A DNA stretch of 64,000 nucleotides from Edaphobacter lichenicola (GTDB lineage: Bacteria > Acidobacteriota > Terriglobia > Terriglobales > Acidobacteriaceae), in assembly GCF_025264645.1 (NCBI RefSeq), contig NZ_CP073696.1, positions 3,286,001 through 3,350,000 of the forward strand, written 5' to 3'. The notes under the pieces are model-generated. The model ran no database searches and was not told the DNA's origin. It saw nothing but the letters and a program-made list of their open reading frames with translations. Every line of letters begins with the position of its first letter. The first letter of the stretch is position 1. Made by a program: the position numbers and the translations under genes. Positions 18,846 to 27,242 of this stretch are shown in pieces.

Positions 18846-19742
18846 TCACTGCTTTGGTTTGCTCCCGATGGAGTCCAGTTCGGCGATGGTTGCGGGAGAA
18901 AGTTGGAGGTCTGCGGCTGCGAGGTTTTCGCGGAGATGTGCGACCGAGGATGTGCCGGGGATGAGAACAATGTTCGGCGAACGATGGAGGAGCCATGCCA
19001 GCGCGACCTGCATTGGCGTGGCCTTCAAGGACGCCGCCTCTGAGTCGAGCGTGGATGACTGGAGAGGGGTGAAGCCTCCGAGCGGGAAAAACGGCATATA
19101 CGCAATGCCCTGTTTGGCGAGGTCGTTGATGAAGGCGTCGTCGGTGCGGTGCGCTACGTTGTAGAGGTTCTGAATGCAGACGATCGGTGCGATCTTCTGC
19201 CCGTCGGCCAGTTGTTTCGGAGTGACGTTGCTGAGGCCGAGGTGACGGATGAGACCCTGGCGCTGGAGCTCCGCGAGTACGGTCAGAGGTTCTTCAATGG
19301 ATCCTTCTTTCGGTCCCTCGATTCCACCCACGCGCAGATTGACGACGTCGAGCTTGTCGAGGCCGAGGTTTCGGAGGTTGTCGTGGACGCCGTCGATCAA
19401 CTCCTGACGCGAGAGGGCGGGAATCCATGATTTGTCCTTGCCGCGGCGAGCGCCTACTTTGGTGACGATAACGAGCCCGTCGGGATAGGGATGGAGCGCT
19501 TGCTTGATGATCTGGTTGGTGACGTGGGGGCCGTAGAAGTCGCTGGTGTCGATGTGGTTGACTCCGGCTGCGATGGCTTCGCGCAGAACGGCGAGTGCTG
19601 CGTCCATATCGCGCGGCGGTCCGAACACATGTGGTCCGGCGAGTTGCATCGCGCCGTAGCCCATGCGGTTCACGGTCATCGATGTGTTGGGGAGGGTGAA
19701 GGGGCCACCCATTGCGGCGGTAAGATTTGTTTGTGTTGTCAT
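18846..19742 (-). CDS. pdxI: Aldo/keto reductase, PdxI (YdbC)-like pyridoxal reductase
   Basis: This 298-residue NADPH-dependent aldo/keto reductase closely resembles E. coli YdbC/PdxI from memory, sharing NRLGYGAMQLAGP-like, GVNHIDTSDFYGPHVTNQII and ATPMQVALAWLL segments. Catalytic Asp and Tyr are in TSDFYG and Lys in IVTKVGARRG; the usual catalytic His position is Asn (DVVNLRVG), as I recall for this subgroup. PdxI reduces pyridoxal to pyridoxine in vitamin B6 salvage. AAGGAG lies 7 nt upstream of the ATG. It is divergent from a TetR gene, with a 15-bp tandem repeat between them, which suggests regulation by that repressor. Substrate assignment is by resemblance only. Confidence 0.85.
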   Translation of the reverse strand: MTTQTNLTAAMGGPFTLPNTSMTVNRMGYGAMQLAGPHVFGPPRDMDAALAVLREAIAAGVNHIDTSDFYGPHVTNQIIKQALHPYPDGLVIVTKVGARRGKDKSWIPALSRQELIDGVHDNLRNLGLDKLDVVNLRVGGIEGPKEGSIEEPLTVLAELQRQGLIRHLGLSNVTPKQLADGQKIAPIVCIQNLYNVAHRTDDAFINDLAKQGIAYMPFFPLGGFTPLQSSTLDSEAASLKATPMQVALAWLLHRSPNIVLIPGTSSVAHLRENLAAADLQLSPATIAELDSIGSKPKQ

Positions 19743-19766
19743 CGTTGCTCCTTCTACTTCGTTTTG

Positions 19767-19826
19767 GCTCGTTTGTTCCTGGCTTGTTTGTTGCTGGCTT
19801 GTTTGTTGCTGGCTTGTTCGTTTCCG
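19767..19826. repeat. Tandem repeat, four 15-bp units
   Basis: Units GCTCGTTTGTTCCTG, GCTTGTTTGTTGCTG (twice, identical) and GCTTGTTCGTTTCCG lie head to tail in the intergenic region between the divergent reductase and TetR genes. The array could be a slipped-strand microsatellite or a set of regulator sites. Confidence 0.8.
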
Positions 19827-19891
19827 GCTTTCAGCTGGCGTCGTGGCTACCTGTGGTTAGATGAAGAAAGCTTCAGCTAAGGAGTTCGCAT

Positions 19892-20566
19892 TTGCCGCAA
19901 CGTTCCCAAATCGTTATGGAGCCACGAAAATCGCCGGTTCAAGCGCGTTCGACTGCGAGTGTCGATGCGATTCTTGAGGCAACCATTCAGGTTTTGCTCA
20001 GTGAGGGAAAGGAGCGGCTGACCACGACGAAGGTGGCGTTGCGAGCGGGTGTATCGATTGGAACGTTGTATCAATACTTCCCGAACAAGAGCTCGCTGTT
20101 ACAGGCAGCCTTGAAACGTCACATGGTTGAAGTGGCTGAGGCCGTTGACGTTGTGTGCAAGGAACAGACCGGGAAGACGCTGCGTGAGATGGCGACAGCT
20201 CTCATTACCGCATTTCTGAAGGCCAAGATGAGGGATGCGAAGACGAGTGTTGCGTTGTACTCGGTCAGCGCCGATGTGGATGGAGTGAGGATCGTACAGC
20301 AGTTGGGAGGCCGGATTAATAAGGCGATTGTGCGGATGCTGGCGACGTCGTCGGAGGCACTCACGACCGATCCGCAGCTTGTTGCTTCGATGCTGCAGGG
20401 AGCGATGGCTGGGGTGAGCCGGAGGATTCTGGAGTCGAGTGCGCCGGAGAAGCAGTTCGATATTCTGCACCGCGAACTGATCGTGATGGTGAGCGCGTAT
20501 CTGGATGCTGGTGTAGCGCGTGGCTCGGTGCAGGAGTGGCCGAAGACGGGAAGCGACTCCGGTTGA
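19892..20566 (+). CDS. TetR-family regulator
   Basis: This 224-residue protein has a TetR HTH in TKVALRAGVSIGTLYQYFPNKSS and a C-terminal domain resembling the TetR_C group with a PYSVSAD-like middle segment. The TTG at 19892 is preferred as start because AAGGAG (19879-19884) sits exactly 7 nt upstream; the ATG at 19916 would lack a ribosome-binding site. It is divergent from the PdxI-like reductase and probably represses it and itself. The inducer is unknown. Confidence 0.88.
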   Translation: MPQRSQIVMEPRKSPVQARSTASVDAILEATIQVLLSEGKERLTTTKVALRAGVSIGTLYQYFPNKSSLLQAALKRHMVEVAEAVDVVCKEQTGKTLREMATALITAFLKAKMRDAKTSVALYSVSADVDGVRIVQQLGGRINKAIVRMLATSSEALTTDPQLVASMLQGAMAGVSRRILESSAPEKQFDILHRELIVMVSAYLDAGVARGSVQEWPKTGSDSG

Positions 20567-20576
20567 GCAGCCGGAT

Positions 20577-22286
20577 TTAGCGGTGCGAGTTGTGGTGCGG
20601 TGCGGGGAGATGAGCTGAGGTGTCGGTCCAGGTTTGGGATTTGCCCCAGGGGCGGGTGGCGGTGTAATCGATGCGGAAGGGGCCTGCTGCGCGGTTGGTT
20701 GGCAGGACTTCGTTGAGACCGTCACCCAGTTGCGGGATCGCTGTGGCCAGAGCCTGCAGGCGGGCCAGGGAGGCCATGCCGGTCAGGTGGAGAGCGTAGC
20801 CATTGGCGTCGATGTGGCCGTCGAGGGTTGCGGGATCTTTGCCGCCCAAGGCGAGTGAGGTGGGTGCGAGTTGGAAGCCATCGGGGACCTGTGGGGCTGG
20901 TGTGCGGCTCTTTGTGTGATGAGTCTCAGGCGCTGGGGCTGGGGTGGAGCTGAGAGCTACGTCGCCAACGACAAGGGATGCGGATCCGGCGCGGGGGTTG
21001 ATAAGGCTCGCATTGGTGATGAGGAGATCACCGTGCAGCGGAAGGGCTCCGTTGGAGGATGGGGCGTAGGTGAGGCTTCCGGTGAGGGCGCCGGCGGCAG
21101 AGATGTCGGCGGGGATGCGGGCGCTGGCGATGCGATACCACTGGAGCAAGGTTGAGGCGCCGAGGCCTGGAGTGCCGATCTGGAAGGTCGCCGAATGAAG
21201 GTTGCGAATGTCGGCGAGGGTGCCTGAGACGGCGAGGATTGGAGCGTCTGAGGAGCCGGCGGGAGGCCAACTGCAGTGGAGATCGTTGAAGGCATGGAAG
21301 TCGCTGGTGGCGGTACCGAGGCACTGGAGATCGACGGAGAGTGGCTGGGCGGGAACGAAGTCGGCACGGCGGGCGTCGGTGAGGCGGAGGCGGGCTTGCA
21401 GGGTGCTGTTGTTGACGGTGCCCTGCGCGTTGGCGGTGAGGGTCATCTCGCCGCGGAAGCCGGCGTCGCGACCGAGGAGAACGCGGCTGCCTTCGCCGAG
21501 GGGGACGTTGCGCCATTCGCCGCGGAGGTTGATGGGGACCTGGTCGAGCGAGGCAGCGCGGCCGAGGGTGCCTTCGAGTTCGAAGGTGCCGGTATCGGAG
21601 ACGTCGGTGTCGGTGCGGGCGGGATGGGCGGAGAGGCGGAGGTGCCACTGCTGCGGGTCGGGGAGCCAGAGGGCGAAGTCAGCATCGGTGAGGGAGATGG
21701 GGGTTTTTTCGTGGTCGAGCTTGAGGTTGAGGCGAGCGCCGGTGGCTTCGATATAGGGAAAGCGCGGGGCGGGGCCGGGTTGCTTCTGGTCGGTGGGCGC
21801 CGCGGCGACATGGGCGGCGTGCAGGAGGATGCTTTCGAGGTTCCACTTGCCGGATGAGGCGTGGACGAGATTGACGCTGGGCTCGGTGAAGCTGATGGTG
21901 GAGAACTCGACGCGGCGGCTCCAGAGGGAGCGGAGGCGGAGGGTGGCACGGACGGAGTTGGCCCGGATGACGGGCTCAGAGCCGAAGGCGGGGTCTTCGT
22001 CAACGACGAAGTTCTCGAGTGTGAAGCCGGGGAGCGGAAGGAGATTGAGGCTGACTTTGTCGAGGTGGACGGGGCGGCCGAGGCTGTCGCCGATGCTGGT
22101 GGCGATGCGGCGCTGGTAGCGGTTGACGCTGATGTATGGGGGAAGCAGGATCAGCAGAAGCAGAGCGAGGGCCGCGAACGCCAGATAGAGGAGTCGACGG
22201 AGCGTGTGGATGCTGACGACCGGGGCGGCGTCTGCTCCCGAGGCATCAGTCTGCTCGTAGGTGGGATCTGTTTCCTGCATGAACAT
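20577..22286 (-). CDS. AsmA-like envelope protein
   Basis: This 569-residue protein has a cytosolic tail of about 30 residues, one TM helix (about 32-51, rich in Leu/Ala) and a long periplasmic beta-rich region with the AsmA-type start GRPVHLDKVSLNLLPLPGFTLENFVV. AsmA and relatives (TamB, YdbH) form bridge-like lipid-transfer proteins between the inner and outer membranes. At this length it matches a short AsmA-type member. The protein starts about 50 bases from a signal peptidase gene upstream on the same strand and may be co-transcribed with it. The function in acidobacteria is inferred from the fold. Confidence 0.82.
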   Translation of the reverse strand: MFMQETDPTYEQTDASGADAAPVVSIHTLRRLLYLAFAALALLLLILLPPYISVNRYQRRIATSIGDSLGRPVHLDKVSLNLLPLPGFTLENFVVDEDPAFGSEPVIRANSVRATLRLRSLWSRRVEFSTISFTEPSVNLVHASSGKWNLESILLHAAHVAAAPTDQKQPGPAPRFPYIEATGARLNLKLDHEKTPISLTDADFALWLPDPQQWHLRLSAHPARTDTDVSDTGTFELEGTLGRAASLDQVPINLRGEWRNVPLGEGSRVLLGRDAGFRGEMTLTANAQGTVNNSTLQARLRLTDARRADFVPAQPLSVDLQCLGTATSDFHAFNDLHCSWPPAGSSDAPILAVSGTLADIRNLHSATFQIGTPGLGASTLLQWYRIASARIPADISAAGALTGSLTYAPSSNGALPLHGDLLITNASLINPRAGSASLVVGDVALSSTPAPAPETHHTKSRTPAPQVPDGFQLAPTSLALGGKDPATLDGHIDANGYALHLTGMASLARLQALATAIPQLGDGLNEVLPTNRAAGPFRIDYTATRPWGKSQTWTDTSAHLPAPHHNSHR

Positions 22287-22325
22287 TGTCCGGCATGGTG
22301 GGGTTGGCCATGCCGGAATGACCTC

Positions 22326-23126
22326 TTATTTGATGAGATGGAACGTGCGCTTCCAGCGTGTCTCATCGAAGATGTGGATGACGATGTGGAACATGAAGCT
22401 GATGCGCTCGCCGATGCTTTGTTTGTTGATCTGGTCGGCTGGGGTCTTGAAGGACCAGTAGACGAAGAGGGGGCGACCGACGATGTTCTCGCGGGGAACG
22501 AAGCCCCAGAAGCGGCCGTCGAGGCTCTCGGTGCGGTTGTCGCCCATGGCGAAGACCTTGCCGGGAGGGACGACGAGATCGCCGTCCTGGATGTGGCTGG
22601 GGAGTTCATAGGCCCAGCTTGCGGTGACGCCGGTGTACTCGTCTGGCGGGACGGCGGGAAAGTCGTCTCGGTAGGCGTTGAAGGCGTGCTGCGGGTCGCC
22701 GTCTGAGATGGGCATGCCGGCTTGCGGCTCGTTTTGCGCGACGCCGTTGAGGTAGACGACACCGTTGCGGAGGTGGATGCGATCGCCGGGGATGCCGATG
22801 GTGCGCTTGACGAGGAAGAGATCGGGCTCGCCGGGTTTGAAGAAGACGATGATGTCGCCGCGCTGGACGTCGCGATAGAAGGTGAATGGGGCCCATTTGG
22901 CGGGCGGGGCGAGGGAGATGCGGTCGACGAGGACGTGGTCGCCGATGAGCAGGGTCTGCACCATGGAGGCAGAGGGGATCTCGAAGTTCTGGAAGATGAA
23001 GGTCATCACAAAGAGACCGATAGCGAGGACGGTGCAGATGGAGGCGAGAGATTCCAGAGGAGTTTCGGCCTGTTCCTGCTCGGCGACTTCGGGATTGGTG
23101 GCTTCGGTTGTGATGGTATCGGGCAA
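22326..23126 (-). CDS. lepB: Signal peptidase I
   Basis: This 266-residue type I signal peptidase cleaves Sec and Tat signal peptides at the outer face of the inner membrane. One N-terminal TM helix (about 29-46) is followed by the catalytic box PSASM (Ser54), the Lys box VKRTIGIPGD (Lys107) and the C-terminal box GDNRTESLDGRFWGFVP. The start is TTG with GGAGA 7 nt upstream; no ATG lies ahead of the TM helix. A second, clearly different signal peptidase lies 5 kb away, so the two may divide substrates. Confidence 0.95.
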   Translation of the reverse strand: MPDTITTEATNPEVAEQEQAETPLESLASICTVLAIGLFVMTFIFQNFEIPSASMVQTLLIGDHVLVDRISLAPPAKWAPFTFYRDVQRGDIIVFFKPGEPDLFLVKRTIGIPGDRIHLRNGVVYLNGVAQNEPQAGMPISDGDPQHAFNAYRDDFPAVPPDEYTGVTASWAYELPSHIQDGDLVVPPGKVFAMGDNRTESLDGRFWGFVPRENIVGRPLFVYWSFKTPADQINKQSIGERISFMFHIVIHIFDETRWKRTFHLIK

Positions 23127-23602
23127 GACTCTTCTCCACAGGTGCAGCTATCAGTGTATCGCTGATGGGCGGGGTCGGCGGGAGGATTTGCGAGGGGGTG
23201 GGGCGGAGATCTGTGCGCGTATTTTTTTTGTTGTGGTGGGGAGGGGGGAGTTTGTTGTTTTTGCAGGGGGTTTTGAGAAAAAGTGATGGTTGGATGTGGT
23301 TTTTTGATGGTGAGTTTGTGGTGGATTGCGTGGTGGATGTGGTGTTTTGACGGACGCTTTTTGGCGGCCGAAAAGTACGCCATGATCTCTGGATTTATTT
23401 TTTACGGCTTCCTGTTTTGGAAGTCGTTGGATTCGTTTGAGGGTCTTCGAGGCTAGAGATTCATGTGTCGGCTTCTTCGCTTCGGCTTCCCTTCTTTTGT
23501 GGGCCGACTTGAATTGCCAATCTGCGAGGGCGCGAATACTCTGGAGCGCAGACGCGAAAGAACCCCTGCACGGTAGGAATAAATCATTCAAGGAAGACTT
23601 CT
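23127..23602. other. Gene-free spacer of about 475 bp
   Basis: No convincing gene is present. The part 23190-23350 is strongly strand-asymmetric (G/T-rich on the plus strand). The right part contains short reading frames with no ribosome-binding sites. I can identify no terminator or known element; it may be another dispersed extragenic repeat. Confidence 0.5.
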
Positions 23603-24058
23603 ATGAACAAGATCACCCCATTCCTATGGTTCAACAACGATGCCGAAGCGGCGGCGGATTACTATCTTTCGATCTTTCCGAGTGGGCGCAAGCTGGATGA
23701 GGCTCGCGCGACCAAAGCCGGCCCGGGGCCGAAGGGCTCGGTGCTTGTGATCAGCATTGAGCTGGAAGGGCAGCAGGTCACTTTTCTCAACGGCGGCCCT
23801 AGTAATAAGTTGAGCGATGCTTTCTCTTTCGTGGTTCGGTGTGAGAACCAGCAGGAGATCGATAGGTACTGGGCGAAGTTGACTGAGGGAGGTTCGGAGA
23901 CGGCGTGCGGCTGGCTGAAAGACAAGTTCGGTGTCAGTTGGCAGGTGGTGCCGAAGAATATGTCGAAGCTGGTGAGTAATCCGGGCGGGATGAAAGCGAT
24001 GATGACGATGAAGAAGCTGGATATCGCGGCACTGGAGAAGGCAGGATCTCAGGCGTAG
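23603..24058 (+). CDS. VOC-family (PhnB/3-demethylubiquinone methyltransferase-like) protein
   Basis: This 151-residue protein starts MNKITPFLWFNNDAEAAADY, typical of the PhnB-like glyoxalase-fold family. It continues through the VLVISIELEGQQVTFLNGG strand and ends in the characteristic DKFGVSWQVVP segment. Members are named after 3-demethylubiquinone-9 methyltransferase but mostly have no proven activity; they form paired beta-alpha-beta-beta-beta modules that may bind a metal or small ligand. It is transcribed alone, with AAGGAAG before the ATG. Confidence 0.88.
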   Translation: MNKITPFLWFNNDAEAAADYYLSIFPSGRKLDEARATKAGPGPKGSVLVISIELEGQQVTFLNGGPSNKLSDAFSFVVRCENQQEIDRYWAKLTEGGSETACGWLKDKFGVSWQVVPKNMSKLVSNPGGMKAMMTMKKLDIAALEKAGSQA

Positions 24059-24080
24059 GTAGTGCCGAAGAATGTAAGAC

Positions 24081-24133
24081 GGTTCGCGCTTTGCGCGAAT
24101 GCCCACATCTCAGAATCGAGATATGGGGCACCC
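24081..24133 (+). repeat. Dispersed repeat D, copy 1
   Basis: A 53-bp unit beginning GGTTCGCGC and containing CCACATCTCAGAATCGAGAT, with an internal inverted repeat (ATCTCAGAATCGAGAT), ends in GGGGCACCC. It recurs in the same orientation at 25264-25317, on the other side of the acid phosphatase gene. Confidence 0.8.
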
Positions 24134-24248
24134 GGCAGGATTCGAGCGCTGTAGATGTGGGGCACTCGGTTGTTTGTGCTCGGACGAGCGTCTCTCATGT
24201 GAGCCGCAAGATCGTTTTGGGATCGCGGCGAAATACTGTGGTGGAAGG

Positions 24249-25169
24249 ATGACCTTGAAGATGACTCTCATTCGTGCGCTGCTTAGTGTGCCGCTGTTTT
24301 GCGTTTTGGTTGCACCTCAATCCAAGGGGCAGAGTACCGCGACAGTTCCCCCTTCTGTCACCTCAGCGCCTTCGACGCCGCCGCAGACGACATCCTTTGG
24401 GCGGATCACGGTTCCGGAGATCTCTCCCGGTATTCTGGAGGGGTATCTGGAGCGTGAAGCGCTGCCCGATAGTGTGGCCCTGGTTCCGCAGGTCCCTACT
24501 CCGGGGACTGCTGCGTATGCACTGGACGAAGCCGTCAGCCGGGCCAACCTTGCTTTGCGTGGATCGCAGCGCTGGGATCTGGCGACGATGGATGCGGACC
24601 TTACGTTTCCGCAGGTGACGGGAAGTTTTTCCTGCGCTGTGGGGGTTCCGATTACTGAGGCCGAGACGCCCCATCTGTACATGCTGTTGCGGCGATCCTT
24701 TACCGATGCTGCTCTTTCCACCTCCGCCGCGAAGAATCATTACAAACGAGCTCGTCCGTTTGTTGAGAATAAACAGTCCACGTGCACGCCAAGGCAGGAG
24801 GACGCTTTGATGAAAGATGGCTCGTACCCGTCGGGACACACTGCGATCGGATGGGCGTGGGCACTGATTCTGACGGAGATTGTTCCCAGCCGAACGGATG
24901 CAATTCTGGCGCGTGGTCGTGCGTTTGGCGATAGCCGACTTGTCTGCAATGTGCATTGGCAGAGTGACGTGAATGAGGGAAGGGTGATGGGAGCAAGTAC
25001 GGTAGCACGGCTGCATGCCGATGCTGGGTTTCGTGGTGATCTCGACGCGGCGAAGACGGAGTATGCTGTCGCTGTTGCGAAGGGACTGAAGCCTAGCCGT
25101 GACTGTGCCGCTGAGGCTGCTGCTCTTGCGATCTCTCCGGCGGTGGCGGCAGGTGCTGTTGTGCATTGA
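24249..25169 (+). CDS. Class A non-specific acid phosphatase (PAP2 superfamily)
   Basis: About 306 residues from the ATG at 24249; the ATG at 24261 is equally possible, with GAAGGA 10 nt upstream. The frame extends to 24099, but that leader overlaps a repeat and looks non-coding. A signal peptide (LLSVPLFCVLVAPQSKG) directs it to the periplasm. The three PAP2 motifs are present: K-RARP around residues 166-170, PSGHT near 194, and SRLVCNVHWQSDV further on, with the phosphoenzyme His in the last. Such PhoC/PhoN-type enzymes release phosphate from many organic monoesters at acid pH. The gene is bracketed by D repeats. Confidence 0.9.
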   Translation: MTLKMTLIRALLSVPLFCVLVAPQSKGQSTATVPPSVTSAPSTPPQTTSFGRITVPEISPGILEGYLEREALPDSVALVPQVPTPGTAAYALDEAVSRANLALRGSQRWDLATMDADLTFPQVTGSFSCAVGVPITEAETPHLYMLLRRSFTDAALSTSAAKNHYKRARPFVENKQSTCTPRQEDALMKDGSYPSGHTAIGWAWALILTEIVPSRTDAILARGRAFGDSRLVCNVHWQSDVNEGRVMGASTVARLHADAGFRGDLDAAKTEYAVAVAKGLKPSRDCAAEAAALAISPAVAAGAVVH

Positions 25170-25201
25170 GACTTGGAATGTTTGAACGGGCGGTGGGAGT
25201 G

Positions 25202-25260
25202 CGGTTCGCTTCCGCGAATAACCCACCCTTCGCGATAGGGTTGCGAAGGATGGGCCACCC
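25202..25260 (-). repeat. Segment A of the composite repeat, solo copy
   Basis: The reverse complement begins GGGTGGCCCATCCTTCGC and continues into GGGTGGGTTATTCGCG, matching segment A of the elements at 12628 and 18752. It is not accompanied here by segments B or C but is followed directly by a D repeat. Confidence 0.78.
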
Positions 25261-25263
25261 GCA

Positions 25264-25317
25264 GGTTCGCGCCTTTGCGCGAATGCCCACATCTCAGAAT
25301 TGAGATATGGAGCACCC
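25264..25317 (+). repeat. Dispersed repeat D, copy 2
   Basis: Nearly identical to 24081-24133 (GGTTCGCGCC, then CCACATCTCAGAATTGAGAT, ending AGCACCC). Together with copy 1 it forms direct repeats about 1.18 kb apart that flank the acid phosphatase gene. Confidence 0.8.
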
Positions 25318-25444
25318 AGCGTGTGCCGCGATGCGTGATCGGGATCTGGTGTGCGGTCTTGGGAAGATCAATTCATCCAATATTGATTGGCCAGCAATGA
25401 CAGCCTATCGGGGATAAATTGACCATCATCTGCGGAGGTTCCCC

Positions 25445-27145
25445 ATGAGAAAGTTAGTTGCTTTCCTTTCCCTTGCCGTTGCGTGTTCGGCGATTTCCGC
25501 GATGGCGCAAAACAATAATCTGTCCCAAGGTAAGATCAAGCGCGTTCTTCTGATCAGCATCGACGGCATGCATGCTGTTGATTTTGCGAACTGTGTGAAC
25601 GGCGTCACGAACGTCAACTTTGGCGATCCATATTGCCCGACGCTCTCGGCCCTGGCCAAGACTGGCGTCAACTATGTTGCTGCCAGCACCTCGAAGCCCT
25701 CTGACTCCTTCCCTGGCTTGACCGCTATCATCACTGGCGGAAGCCCTGCCTTTACCGGCGTGTACTACGACGTCGCTTACTCCCGCAACTACGATGCTCC
25801 CGCAAAGACTACGGGCAACGGTGTTGCTGCTGGCCTCTGCACTCCGGGCGCAGCGCCGTCGGGAACAACAACCGAATATGAAGAAGGCATCGACATCGAC
25901 CAGACCAAGTTGAACGGTGGCGCACCGGGAGCTTCGCTGACCGACGGCGGCATCGCTTCCATCGATAGCCGGAGGCTGCCGCGCGATCCGGCGAATAACT
26001 GCAATCCTGTTTTTCCATGGGAGTTCGTTCGCGCTAACAGCATCTTCAGCGTGATTCACCAAGCTGGCGGATATGCAGCCTGGTCCGATAAACATCCGGC
26101 GTACTCTTCGGTAGCCTCTGGCATTGGCCCCGGCGCTCTCGATGATTTTTACTCGCCTGAGATTAACTCGAGTGTGATTGCGCTGCCGAGCGTTAAAACC
26201 CCCACGGGAGCATCCTGCGAGACCATCCGAGATACAAACGCAGATCTGACGGCGTGGACCAACAGCTTCCAGAATATTCAGTGCTATGACACGTTGAAGG
26301 TCAATGCAATTCTCAACGAGATCGACGGAAAGAATCACCTCGGCAATAAGTCAACCCAGGTTCCTACGATCTTCGGCATGAACTTTCAGGCCGTGAGCGT
26401 TGGCCAGAAGCTGATCGAGAATGGAACGAGGGGCGGATACTTTAATGCCGCAGGTGCGCCGACCGACCCGCTGCTGAGCGAGATCAAGTTTGTCGATGCC
26501 TCAATTAGCCAGTTTGTTCGCGAGTTGGAAGCACGGGGTCTTTACGATTCGACCCTGATTGTGATCACGGCGAAGCACGGCCAGTCGCCGATCGATCCCA
26601 ATCGCTATGTCTCTCAACTGATCAACGGGACTTCGCCGGTCACGCTGCTCTCTCAGAAAGGTTATATTCCCTTCTCTGAGTCGACCAACAACCCAACTGG
26701 CATTGGACCGACGGAAGACGACGTCTCGCTGATATGGCTGAAGAGCGCTACTTATACGGGCGAGAGTGTGAAGGTCATCGAAGCCAATGCTGCTGCGTCC
26801 GGAGTCGCACTGGGACAGATTTATTTTGGCGCTTCGGTTGCGCTTAACTACAACGATCCAACCGTAGATCCGCGTACACCGGACATCATCGTGACTCCGA
26901 ATGTGGGCGTTACTTACTCAGGCAGCAAGTCAAAGTTGTCCGAGCACGGCGGGTTCGCCCATGACGATACCAATGTCATGCTGCTGGTGACCAATCCGGA
27001 GTTCCAACCTGTGACGGTTCGCTCCGCAGTGGGCACCGCACAGGTGGCGCCTACGATCCTGAAGGCCCTGGGGCTCGATCCTTCGACACTGGATGCTGTT
27101 CGCGCCGAGGGAACGGACGTTCTTCCTGCAGTTCAGCTTCAGTAA
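25445..27145 (+). CDS. Secreted alkaline-phosphatase-fold phosphodiesterase/pyrophosphatase
   Basis: This 566-residue protein has a signal peptide (cleavage after SAMA, about residue 21). The alkaline phosphatase superfamily metal sites are visible: Asp in LLISIDGMH near residue 40, the nucleophile region KPSDSFPGLTAIITGG, ITAKHGQSPIDPN, and SEHGGFAHDDTNVML. This pattern resembles nucleotide pyrophosphatase/phosphodiesterases (NPP type) more than classical PhoA. Two zinc ions would be bound in the periplasm. With the neighbouring acid phosphatase it may help scavenge phosphate, although the two are separate transcription units. A strong terminator follows. Confidence 0.88.
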   Translation: MRKLVAFLSLAVACSAISAMAQNNNLSQGKIKRVLLISIDGMHAVDFANCVNGVTNVNFGDPYCPTLSALAKTGVNYVAASTSKPSDSFPGLTAIITGGSPAFTGVYYDVAYSRNYDAPAKTTGNGVAAGLCTPGAAPSGTTTEYEEGIDIDQTKLNGGAPGASLTDGGIASIDSRRLPRDPANNCNPVFPWEFVRANSIFSVIHQAGGYAAWSDKHPAYSSVASGIGPGALDDFYSPEINSSVIALPSVKTPTGASCETIRDTNADLTAWTNSFQNIQCYDTLKVNAILNEIDGKNHLGNKSTQVPTIFGMNFQAVSVGQKLIENGTRGGYFNAAGAPTDPLLSEIKFVDASISQFVRELEARGLYDSTLIVITAKHGQSPIDPNRYVSQLINGTSPVTLLSQKGYIPFSESTNNPTGIGPTEDDVSLIWLKSATYTGESVKVIEANAAASGVALGQIYFGASVALNYNDPTVDPRTPDIIVTPNVGVTYSGSKSKLSEHGGFAHDDTNVMLLVTNPEFQPVTVRSAVGTAQVAPTILKALGLDPSTLDAVRAEGTDVLPAVQLQ

Positions 27146-27163
27146 CTGTCGTAAGCACGATTG

Positions 27164-27199
27164 ATAGCGGACGCTCCTTTATGGAGCGTCCGCTATTTT
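27164..27199 (+). terminator. Strong intrinsic terminator
   Basis: A 14-bp perfect stem, ATAGCGGACGCTCC with its complement, closes a 5-nt loop (TTTAT) and is followed by TTTG/TT. It lies 19 bp after the phosphodiesterase stop codon. Confidence 0.9.
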
Positions 27200-27242
27200 G
27201 TTGGGTACGAGATACCGAGACGGCGTGGAGAAAATCGGCTGG

